Part shown: piece by piece, positions 10,501-22,500 of the stretch | Layout: each line of letters begins with the position of its first letter | How positions within the stretch are numbered: the first letter of the stretch is position 1 | Made by a program: the position numbers and the translations under genes | The notes under the pieces: generated by a model | Seen by the model: the letters and a program-made list of their open reading frames with translations, nothing else | Told to the model about the DNA's origin: nothing | The model's database searches: none | Source of the DNA: Trachythela sp. YZ-2020 | Taxonomy: Eukaryota; Cnidaria; Anthozoa; Malacalcyonacea; Clavulariidae | Reading direction: 5' to 3' | DNA: 64,000 bases | NCBI GenBank assembly: GCA_016169945.1 | Contig: JADLSH010000367.1 | Span: forward strand, 1,240,001-1,304,000

Positions 10501-13500
10501 GGGTGTAATTCTAGTTGGTGATAAGCTTGCTTTAAATCGATCTTTGAGAAATATTTGGCTCCATTTACTTCTGCTTTAAAATCTTGTAAAGTTGGTATTG
10601 TATGTCGTTCTCTTTCGATTGCCTGGTTTGCTTCTCTCATGTCCACGCATAGTCTAATACCTCCATCTTTCTTTGGAGTAGCGACTATTGGAGATATCCA
10701 TGGAGTTGGTTGATTTGCGACTTTCTCAATAATATCTTGCTCTTCTAATTTCTTTAGTTCTTTCGAAATGTCTTTTCTCGTATGATATGGTATCCGTCTT
10801 TGTGGCTGCATAACTGGCTGAACATCCTCTCGAATATGAAGTTTAATTTGTTGATTGTTCAATTTCCCTTGTCCGTTGAAAACTGTACTATATTTGTTTA
10901 TAACTTCTTGGATTTTTTATTGAGGAACATTTTTGTTCATTTCAAGATTAATCTGGCGTGCAGTGTTATGTGTTTTGTTTTGATTTGCATTTGTTTGTTT
11001 TTCTTGTTTAGGAAAACCGGAAATTGTGTTAATGAGTTGGACTAAGGCCAAATCTTGAGCTGTTTTAGCACTTAATAAATTTCCTCCTGCACCGTCTATA
11101 ACATATATTTGTGACACTGTATAACGCTTTTTGGATTCAAGTGTTGCTTGGAATCGTCCTTTTAATGGCAGGGGTGTTTGAAATCCGTATGCATAAATTT
11201 TGGTTGAACTTTTCCGTAACGAAACCTTCTTCTTTAATTTCTCGAATGTCGTAGAATCTATAATATCGACAGTCGCGCCAGTATCAACTAAAAATAAAAC
11301 GTCCTGTCCATTTATTTTAACGGTCGTATGTGTTTTCTCAGCACTCTTAGTTTGCGATACGGTGTAAACATAATCGTCATCCGAGCTTTCAGTATTTGAT
11401 TCGGTCTGCGATACTTCGACGGTTTTGGCTTGTTGTTTTCCTCGATAATTCTCGTCACGTCGTGGACGGCGTTTGTCTGGCGAAGTAAAACCTTTCGTTT
11501 GTGATCTCTCTTGTTTTGCTTCGCTTGGAAAATTAGATTTTTCTCTTGACCGACAAACTTTAGCGAAATGTCCCTGTATTCCGCAGTAGTTACAAGTAGA
11601 AGACTTCGCTGGACATGGTCGATTTTCATGTGGATACTTAAAACCGCAGTAATAACACTTTTTCTCTGAGGGCGTTGTCGTAGTCGTTGCATTTATATTT
11701 GCCTTTGTTTTGAATTGTTCTTCGATTCCCTCGGCTTGGGCTGAGCTAGTTTCGTATTTTCGTCCATCGATTAGCATATTTGCCAAACTATATTTTGGAT
11801 CTTGTAGTGCTTTCTTTCTTAATCTTGACGAAGTGCCATTCGTAACCATCTGCATCTTAATTTCGAACTCTGGGCTTGCAAATTCGCAATTTTTTGCCAA
11901 GCCTCGTAGACGCGTATGAAATTCGTCGATCGATTCCTCTTTGCCTTGCGACGCTTGTCTAAAAACATAGGTTTTATATATCACGTTTTTCTCGGGTTCA
12001 AAATACTCCGTTAACACTTTAACTGCTGACTTGTAATCTTTTGTTTCGCCTTCGACTAAAGTTTTAAAAATTTCGTATACTTCGGGCCCCGCTTGGTACA
12101 ATAATAAAGCTCGTTGTCTCGCGTCTTCTTTTATGTCTGCTGCCAGTAAATATGTGTTAAGTCTCTCTAGCCATCGAGTCCATCTCGCACTCGTACTTGT
12201 AGGATCACTACGTGGTTCAAAAGCAGGCATAGGTTGTATATTTTGTGCCGCCATTTTAGTTTTCGCTTATATTTTCACGCTGCCTAATTTTTACATCCTC
12301 GTCGCCATTGTAGAATAGATTGAATGATGATGTATTTAAACGTCAATCAAACTTGTTACAAATTAACTTATTGCTATACCAATACTACAGTCACCGATGT
12401 CGTTTTCGAGTTAAATTACTTTAAAGCCAAAATATCCGCCATCTTGAAACGTCATTGTTGCCATAGCAACGGCAGTTGCGTAACTTTTGTGAAGAAATTC
12501 AAACCCTTCAGATGTTGTTTTACATCAGTAAGATACTTTTTGTTTTTTAACAAGTAATACTTGTCCAAAAATTCGGATCTAAATCGTGAATTTCCCATTT
12601 TATAAAAAAACTGTATTGAGCCACCTTGATGCTATAAATCTCTGACATGAATTTTGGACTTTTTCACGAGATCTTGCCCAAGTTACCGGAGGTGGTCCTA
12701 TTATTATCACATAATGTCTTATATTATTTTATTATTATCGATAGGATTTATAATTGACTTTTGTATTTAGATACATCATACTGTATCTATCGCTGAAATC
12801 TGATGTATATAAAAAGTATCGTAATACCACAATCTTGGTCAAAATCTTTGGCACACCATGCAAAAAAATTAACAAATTTGCTTTAGTCTAGGACCTGTAT
12901 ATGAGTTTGTATGCATTTCATTTAGGACAGATAATCTCAACTGTTTTAGGGCAAGTTGACCATGACGGTCAACATGGTAACGCTGCCCGAACCCCAATCC
13001 GGGGCGAAACGTCGGAAACTGACCACACCCAAAAACGACGCTTTCGCCATGGTGCTATCTACCAAACCATAAAAGCTTTGGCTATTCTGAGGTACTTATA
13101 TGGTTCAGAGATAGTGCTTTTAGGGATGGTCATTGGTAAGTGTGAAATGCCTAGCACAGATACTTCACAAGAAAATGACCATGCAATACTCATGGTCAAA
13201 CGTCAATTTGTGGCTTACAACTTCAGATAAACAGCAGTGGACCTACATTACCTTTTTTCCTACATCTTTTTTATAGAAACATAATTGGTACTTATTTAAG
13301 TATATTACCACTGTTTTGGTGTAAAATAGTAAATATTTTGTGACCGAAATAATAATTTGAAATGTACCTACCTCCTGCAAATGGACGTATTTGGCCAAAT
13401 TCGCCATTTACTCCGCTGTTTATCACCGAACTCGTTGAAATCCTTCCAAATATGTAAGTCAGTTCAGACATAATGGTATCAAGCACATTTTAAACAAGTT

Positions 13501-16500
13501 TTAACTAGGTTTCAAGTAGATCCTAGCTGTTTAACCATCGACAAGGTAAAACCTTAACTTTGTCCAAATTCGGCGCCATTGTGTCATCCCGTGTCGGTTG
13601 TCAACAATTCGGCCTCGTTATTCTTCCATCCAAGCCATTTCGATTGCACTAATAACAAATTTAACCCTTTATTAAGGGTATGAAAATAAAAATATGAATA
13701 AAAGATACGAAATGCAGCATTTTCCACCCTGTAAAATGTTGCTTACGAGTCTTTCAAAACATTCCGTACAAATCTCACGTGCATGGGTAAAGTGACAGGC
13801 CGTGACAGGGGGGGTGATGTTTTTCACGAAGATAGAAGAAGGCTGCGTGTGACAACAGGAACCCAAGCTGACTTAATTAACTTTAGTTGAATATAGACTA
13901 AAAACCGAACTATTTGTGAAAGCTAACTCTAAAGTACATCCTAAACTATACTGTTATTATTTTACTGAATATTAAACTAATAACATATTTTTTGTCCAAA
14001 TATATTATATAAAGTTCATATTTTAACGTCAAGTATAAATTGCAACTCTGACTTGTTATTTTTAGAATGTTACTATTAATATTAATGAAAATAATTACAG
14101 GTATAAATTATCAAACATATATATTATTGGTTAGTAGTGTTGAACTTTTTCTTGTTTATACTTTTACAAAACTGAGGACAGAAATGTAGAAAAAAAATGT
14201 TATTAGTTTAAAAAAGTAGTATTCAGTAAATAACAGTATAGTTTAGGATGTATTTTAGAGTTAGCTTTCACTAATAGTTCAGTTTTTAGTCTATATTCAA
14301 CTAAAGTTTATTAAGTCAGCTTGGGTTCTCTGTTGTCACACGCAGCCTTCTTCTATCTTCATGAAAAACATCACCCCCCCTGCAGGTCACGGCCCTGTCA
14401 CTTTGCCCACGTGGGATTTGTACGGAATGTTTTGAAAGACTCGTAAGCAACATTTTACAGGGTGGTAAAATGCTGCATTTCGTATCTTTTATTCATATTT
14501 TTATTTTCATACTCTTAATAAAGGGTTAAATTTGTTATTAGTGCAATCGAAATGGCTTGGATGGAAGAATAACGAGGCCGAATTGTTGACAACCGACACG
14601 GGATGACACAATGGCGCCGAATTTGGACAAAGTTGAGGTTTTACCTGGTCGATGGTTAAACAGCTAGGATCTACTTGAAACCTAGTTAAAACTTGTTTAA
14701 AATGTGCTTGATACCATTATGTCTGAACTGACTTACATATTTGGAAAGATTTCAACGAGTATCAGTGATAAACAGCGGAGTAAAGTGGCGAATTTGGCCA
14801 AATACGTCCATTTGCAGGAGGTAGGTACATTTCAAATTATTATTTCGGTCACAAAATATTTACTATTTTACACCAAAACAGTGGTAATATACTTAAATAA
14901 GTACCAATTATGTTTCTATAAAAAAGATGTAGGAAAAAAGGTAATGTAGGTCCACTGCTGTTTACCTGAAGTTGTAAGCCACAAATTGACGTTTGACCAT
15001 GAGTATTGCATGGTCATTTTCTTGTGAAGTATCTGTGCTAGGCATTTCACACTTACCAATGACCATCCCTAAAAGCACTATCTCTGAACCATATAAGCAC
15101 CTCAGAATAGCCAAAGCTTTTATGGTTTGGTAGATAGCACCATGGCGAAAGCGTCGTTTTTGGGTGTGGTCAGTTTCCGACGTTTCGCCCCGGATTGGGG
15201 TTCGGGCAGCGTTACCATGTTGACCGTCATGGTCAACTTGCCCTAAAACAGTTAAGATTATCTGTCCTAAATGAAATGCATACAAACTCATATACAGGTA
15301 TTTGCTTTTCAACCATTTTAACTCTCCCCTATCCTCCAATGTTGCTCCTTGCCCGGTAAAATATATATGGTATATTTTGCCGATATTGTAGGACAAAACG
15401 GTGATATGTCAATATATGTTTATAAGAATGGATATGCTCAATACTCTAGAAATATCCAATTATGATGTGCTAGTTATTGTGACTAGGATTGAAGGTCTTG
15501 GTGGAAGAGCATCTAAAACAACGAAAGCTCTCGTCTCTTCTTGCCAACATTCTGTCTACCTCACTACTTAATTTAGTCACGATAACATAAAAGGGGGGAA
15601 TAAAATTGAAGATCGTCAGCTTCTTACATGCCGGGAGCAATTTTTTCATTAAATAATTTTTGATCTCATACACTATGCATGCGCATAACCTTCTACAACA
15701 AATACATACCACATCAGTCGCTGTTGTAAACCTATGTTGTTCAAGACTTTCTACAGCCATCCATTTTACAGGCTTGTTTTCATTATCGCCCAGACAATGA
15801 TAGTCCATTGGGAATAAATCTCGAGATAGGGCACAGTCTGTTATCTTGATGTGAAACTCATCATCAATCCTAGCACAAAAAATATTTTACTGCGTTTCTA
15901 GCTTCATTGTTAATTAACGATGCTTCAAATTGTACAGTATGCATGAGACAGACAGCGAACAGGTCGTACATTATGTATAATAAAATACTTCCATACAGAA
16001 GAATATAAACCATGAGAATATGGTTGACAAATTACGATGTATGCAAATGAAACTTGTGAAAAGAGCACCCATAACAAGCGATGGAGGTGGTTCGACATAA
16101 CAGGAACTCCGCAGTCGATACTGAAACCACATTTATACTGTAACTTACAAGCAATTTCGCGTTGCCAAATCTTTGTGAACTAAATTTCGCATCTCCAAGT
16201 ACAACATTCCATTAGCAATCTGCAGGGCCATGTCAATCAAGTCACGTGTGGTCACACTCTAAATAGAAGAAAAACGATGTCAAAAGCGGGTTTAAGATGT
16301 TAACAAATTCCCACCAGTCTACTGTTACAAATGTCAATGGCTCAATATTACGTTAGCAGACGTTTCCCTTTTCACATGTGAAATCCATATGTGTGGAATT
16401 GGAACACTTCACATAAAATTTTCATACGTGTTATATTAGAAAAAACGATTACTCAGTTACGTGCCAATTGTTCAAAGGCTTTATGAAATTAATTGGAGCT

Positions 16501-19500
16501 CCCCCGTAGTGCTACAACTGTTGCTGTTGGTAGTTCCAGACTTTTATTCTCCAGAATATAGATTGTGGGAAAGATGATGAAAAGCTACTCCCGTATTGAA
16601 CGGCAGCAAAACAATAGGAGTTGTTTAATACGAGCGAAAATTATATACAGATTTTTAGACCTAACCAGGAACAGTTGCGAAATATCCAACTACTGTATAG
16701 GCCCTCTGACAGGAATCGAACCTGGGCCCTGCGATTCCGGTGCAGCGCTCTGCCAACCGAGCTACAGAGCCTAGTTGCTCCTGGTTAGGTCTAAAAATCT
16801 GTATATTTTTTCGCTCGAAATTTCCATCTACAAGAACCTTCAACATTCGGTTCTGTCTAGCGGGATGCCCGCATGATTAGGAATATTTGCCCTTGTACCA
16901 AACACTGGCATCACTCTGGTATGCGGTTGGCTTTTGGCAACTGCAGGGCTCTGTGGCTCAGTTGGCAGAGCGCTGCACCGGAATCTCAGGGCCGAAGGTT
17001 CAATTCCTGCCAGAGGGCCTGTAGTTAATTTTCCGCAACCTCTCTTGGTTAGGTCTAAAAATCTGTATATAATCTTCGCTCGAAATTTCCTTCCACAAAA
17101 ACCTTCAACATTTGCTTAATACGAACCTTTTCTAAACCTGTTCCTTCAGGCGTTCTCGACTTCTTGAGGAAATTTTTCAGATTACCCTGGTTCATAATGG
17201 GTGAGACAACAAAAGGACGATCGGCGTCTTCTTCAGATAGACAGACGTATGCTATCGAGCATATATTTTGATGGTTCAGACCTTTCAACATACTGCCTTC
17301 AGCCAAGAGAAGACTGGCTTGCTCATCTGATGCTTTATCTTTATAAATATATATATATATATATTAAGTAATTATATATCATAATGGTTTTTGTAACTGT
17401 TCCAACTGGTCAATTTCAATTGTAAGTATATGATTTATATACATAACGTAAATCCTCTTTAAGCCCGCCCCGGTTTTTTTCAGGTATCTTTGGGGGGGGG
17501 GGGGAGGCTTCTTGAAGAGGGGGCTAAATAGAGGGGGTTACTTATTTAGATGAAACGCAGTAAGTAAGAATTTAACTCAACTAAACTGAAATTCTAGGCA
17601 AGTTAATAAGTCTAACCAAGTCAACATACGTGTTTTTAAGTTGTGGAGGGGGAGTTGAAGGGCTTCATAGAGAAGGGGGACTTAAAGATGATTTGTGCTA
17701 TTGAGCAATAACGAATATGTGTTTTATACTTTGTAAAATTGATTGTACAGCCAACTACATGCTTAAATCAAGTGCGCTTCCGCCTACTTCATTAACGCAC
17801 AACGCTTAAATGATCTAAATATAACCATAATTAGATAGATTAAACTTTAAATATAATAAAACCCGGAATTTGTTTAAATCATCATATTCAGCAAGCTGGG
17901 ATGAGGCTCTACCAATTGAGATATCGAGTCAACTGGGTGTTACTACGAGATATTCTCACGACTGTTGGCGCATCATCCCGGTTCACTGAATATCCAGGTT
18001 CCAATCCGTTTTGAATAATTTTTATGTTAACCACATGCACCACATTTTCCCGATGGTGACTCTCAAATGTAGCAATAATTTCAAATGGAAAATAGCACAG
18101 TACATGCACCAGCAAACAAACCTGAAACAGTTTTGACAACAACATTTTGCCCCTCGCCATCTTCAGGTCCTGTCACCACAGCTTCGTATATCTTACCAAA
18201 CGTTCCCTCTTGCAGGAGCTCACCCAGAGAAACACGCGATCTGTCCAGCACGATATCTTGAAGTTTGTCACGAATTTCTCTGTTTCGTTTCTCACGAAGT
18301 GGAACAGTATCTTCAGGATGAAGCGGATCTTGCGGAATTTGGTTTCCAATCGTGGACGTTTCAGCAGGTTTGGGAACAATCACTGTGTAAATTGAAGTAG
18401 CACATGAACAAAATGATGACAAAACTCACCGCTCATTTGATAGTCAAACGGTAAAATTATGACCATACCTCAACTCACTTCAATCGTTCTTACCCATATC
18501 CTATCACATGCAGTCTGGCATGCATGGCTGTATGTACAGTTTGTAGTTATAGTAGACATCCTACCTTCATTATTAGGAAGGATAATCGCAGGACAACCAA
18601 CAGGTCCCAAACGTTCGGGTGGTAAATATGTATGGCGTAAAACTGGGACAGTAAGATTCATAGGTCTCGCGTTTTGTGCAACATGTGGGGCGAGTGGTCT
18701 AGGAGGTGGACCTACAGGACGTCTTGGTGGATCCCTAGATATTGTAGAAAGAAAAGTTCGTGAAAGATTCATTACTATATCCTGACACATGTTCAGGTTT
18801 TGCCAAGCTATCGTGCTACTGCTGTATTTACAGTATACTTTGTTTGCTGATCTGACGGCAAAAACGGGCCTGGAACTATATGTACAAAACAGAAATCCAA
18901 ATTGATGTAATTCTTTCTGTGTCCTTTACATAACTTACTATTTGACAGTAAGCTGCCGTGGCTTGTGTCGAACTACCTGAAAAGCATTAAAACTAAATAT
19001 GGCATTTCGAGCCAAAAAAACGTTGGCCAGAAGCATGCTATTTGGAAATTGGTCCCGATCATTGGGTGTAATTTACCTTTCTTTGCTTTTGTCCGACCTT
19101 GGTATAGATTGAAAATGTAGTACTGCAATAGTCACTGCCAGAGCAACGATAACACCACATGCTAGAGCAACACCAATATAAACAATCTTACGGTCGTCCC
19201 AAGCAGAATCTGATTCCGTCCCTTGACCATCCTTAATCGCAAACCTTATATCTGACGAAAAATAAGATGAATGCAGTTTAAGATTTGGTTATAATAAACT
19301 TGTTTTTGACCGCTTTTTACAGTAGCACCACCGTATTTGGCATTTCTGTTCCTAATAATAAAAGAAAGGTCGCCATACGACAGTTCAAGGCCTCATTAAA
19401 CTTGTTTACAAGACACGTGAGCCCGAGCACTTACTTTTATTTTTTATATTATTATAAATTATATTATTATGTTATTAACAAGGTGTTCGCGAGTTGTTGT

Positions 19501-22500
19501 CTTGACGTGGTCAAAACAAATTGAAACATATTTGTAACACTCCGACAACATTTCTCGCATACATACCTCGTTTGTTTTGTCAAACATGAAAATAAAAAAT
19601 AAAAAAACTGGTAAATTCAAAAAACTGGAATTGAAGTTGACTTAACTGAAAATAGATACAGTACCTTTATCACAATATTTTGTTCTTTTAAACTGTAAGT
19701 TCGTAATATTAGCCTCTAGCCAGCCAGTTATATTGATATGAATGTCTATAGATACAAAACCTTCCTTCTCGTGAGTACATTTTGCTGTGATACAAAAGTC
19801 TAAAATCGAATAATGTTATACTATGGAGAAATGCGATTAACGCGCTGCCCTGTACCGCTCAGTTAATCCTGCTACTCTAGGTCGAGGTTAGGGTATTCAC
19901 CTATGTTGGGTAATTTCCCTGTACTTGAAAATTCATGTAAAAGTAGAGTTTGGTTCGTTCTCTTCTGTGCTTTGAGAGTTTTTCTCTGGGTCCTCCGTTT
20001 TCCTCCCTCACCAACCTAATCTTTAGGCCTTAGTTGTCGAACACGTGTATCATGCATGAGCTTCTGGTTCGGGTGAGTTAGGCGACCACACCCTGCATGC
20101 GTAATCGATATTAAATAAATCACTATCACTGAATTTTTTGTGCAGTTACCCCTTGCACTAAGCACATAAATGACACATGAATCCTTTCATAAACCTACCT
20201 TTTTTCTGTTTTGGAATTAGTTTTTGCTGTGGAACTTTAATTTCAACCATGTTGGAAACATTTAGTATGATATAAAATTCAACATGTAGTTTATTCTAAA
20301 TAAAATAAACCAGAAAAGCAGTGTAAAAGCAGTTACTATACCCGAAATAATGTTAGTGATTAAGGATACGAATATAATTTGAGTTAGGATAGGGGTTATG
20401 TTAGGATTTGGGTTAGGATTGTATCTAAATTGAGGTTGTCAACATGTAGAAATTTCCCATGCATACATTTTGCAGGTAACTATGGGTTAGGATTAAGCAT
20501 TATGATTAAGCGTTAGGATTAGAATTCGGATATAAGGGCATGTAGTAAAACACTGACTACCGGAACACCGGAACAGCTACCAAAATCCAAAATGGCGACA
20601 ATTATTTTATAGAAAGGAGTAATCCGTTAAGTATTAGTTTGGTTATTGTATTATTAGCACGTACAATGCGAAAATCAACTGCCCTTCGCAAAATCAATGT
20701 TCCTCCGTGTGGAGGGGTATATAGTAAAACACTGACTACCGGAACACCACCGGAATACCGAAACAATAACACCGGAAGTGGGAACACGACATTGGTGATG
20801 AATCCTTTTGAAATCATGAATAATTTATGACATCACTATTAATATAGGTGTACCATGTTTATGACACCTGGGATTGAAGTTGCATATTGAAGTTAATTTA
20901 ATAAACCTTTCTCTTGTGTTATTGTTTTATTTACAAAATGTTCCAATGGCAATGGTTATAATACACATTTTGTGTAACATGGAATTAACACTCTAAGCAT
21001 AACCAGAAGGTGGCAAGAAAGTTGTTTTTGACCAATGATAATCACCAACGTTTAATGAACACAAACTTTTCAGCCGCCGCACTCGCACACTCTGGTTGCC
21101 ATGGCCCATAATTTTTAAGTCTACTCACTACTTGGCGATTATTCCAATATTTATATGCTTAAATCTAAAGAATGATATAGGTGCTCCCCCACATGGGGGA
21201 ACATTGATTTTGCGAAGCGCAGTTGATTTTCGCATTGTACGTGCTAATAATACAATAACCAAACTAATACTTAACGTATTACTGCTTTCTATAAAATAAT
21301 TGCCGCCATTTTGGATTTTGTTAGCTGTTCCGGTAGTCAGTGTTTTACTACATGCCGGATATAAGGACCACAGTATGGTTGGGATTATATAGGATTGCAT
21401 TTAAATTAAGGTTTTTAATATGTGGAAATTGCCCCATACATTTCGCATGTTTCCAAATTACTACCCCGAAATGACGTCAGAAGGATTAGGGTTAGGTTTG
21501 TATTAAACTGAGGTTGTTAATATGGATATTGCCCCATCCATTTCATACCTGGAGATTTGTAGCTTTCCAAGTGAATGGAATACAATTTTCTGATGTTGGA
21601 ATATTTATTGGATGTGCAATGGCATTTTCTTTTTTCATTCCATCTCTCACGAAGTAGAAATTAGCTTCGGCCCCTAAACAAATCAATTCAGAATAGATGT
21701 GCGCTCTTAAAACTTGTAAAGAACACACCTCTCTCATATTCTGTATTAAAACTTTTATATAAGCGCACTTGTAATTTCATCATCATGCTGATGCTGTTTA
21801 GAACAACGAAAAATTACTTTTCTCGAACGGTTTTCAATATCATTTCACAACAATCAATAATCGCTCAACCAATACACCTTACTCCTTAGAACGTATGACA
21901 TTGGTTATTGTTTATTTTTAGAAAATGTCAGATGATTTCTCAATCTGCCAGACGTTTTCCAATAAACAATCAAGTCTCTCCCGTGTTACCATGCATATAC
22001 TTCGTAGGAAAGGTGTACTAAGTACACAGTAAAAATATCACATCTTGTCAGCAAGATGTGTTTGCAACAGGCTTGTAGCAAGCTTGTCAACAAGTTGTAA
22101 GGGACCGGTCATTAATAATGGGGGAGGGGGGAGGGGTCGTGGGTGAGAAATTCGCAATATTTCACGTTTTCTTGAGACGGCAAGATAATTATTTTCAAAA
22201 CGCCCCCGAACTTCATATCGAATATTTTAGACCCCCCCCCCGATTTCATTCTTTACAGGTTCTATTTTTAATAACCATATTTAATAAATGATGTCTATAA
22301 AAGAAGGTGAACTTTCTTGCATCGTTAGAAAATTAAATCGCAATCCCAAAAAGTAACTGTCATAAAGAAGATATCAAGTTACTTATTTTTATAGTGCTCC
22401 TTCAACATCAGCAACATTGGCTTCAAGTTCAACCTCTCAGTTGAGTTCTAGCTCATCAGATAGCAGCTTTAGTGAATATTTAACATGCGAGCCAGCTCAT

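Larger units (their letters stand above)
7973..12389 (-). mobile_element. Ty3/gypsy (Mag-type) LTR retrotransposon, 4.4 kb
   Basis: Two identical 81-bp repeats (TGTAGA...ACTACA on the plus strand) bound the element, and the 5-bp duplication GTCAC stands directly outside each (7968-7972 and 12390-12394). Reading on the minus strand: LTR, primer-binding-like TGGCGACGAGG two bases after the LTR, gag with two zinc knuckles and protease, reverse transcriptase with RNase H, integrase, a polypurine tract, LTR. LTRs of about 80 bp with gag and protease in one frame recall the Mag lineage. Identical LTRs mean recent insertion, yet pol is broken twice: an in-frame TAA at 10919-10917 and a repeat-associated frame change near 9610-9677. 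Confidence 0.93.
7524..12629. mobile_element. palindromic foldback element, split by an LTR retrotransposon
   Basis: The sequence from 7524 (AAGGTGGCTCAATACAG) is the inverted copy of that ending at 12629 (CTGTATTGAGCCACCTT), and the match continues for about 240 bp (for example ACGACATCGGTGAC against GTCACCGATGTCGT). It continues within 7770-7967, where AATTTTGACAATTTAAA and TTTAAATTGTCAAAAT are inverted copies around 7855. Without the retrotransposon (7973-12389 plus one GTCAC) the element is about 685 bp and nearly a full palindrome. No coding frame and no convincing target duplication were seen. Confidence 0.85.

Noticed and set aside
12901..13230. Host gene encoded by the frame with [10 protein letters not shown]
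   Set aside because: The frame is mirrored in the other arm of the palindrome, has no domain, and overlaps a hairpin motif.
16702..16772. Functional tRNA gene
   Set aside because: Anticodon stem mismatch, missing U33, extra tail and two further copies; it is a SINE head.
18147..18395. Plus-strand and second minus-strand frames over the RYK kinase exon
   Set aside because: Shadows of RYK exon 8, which is supported by motifs and phase.
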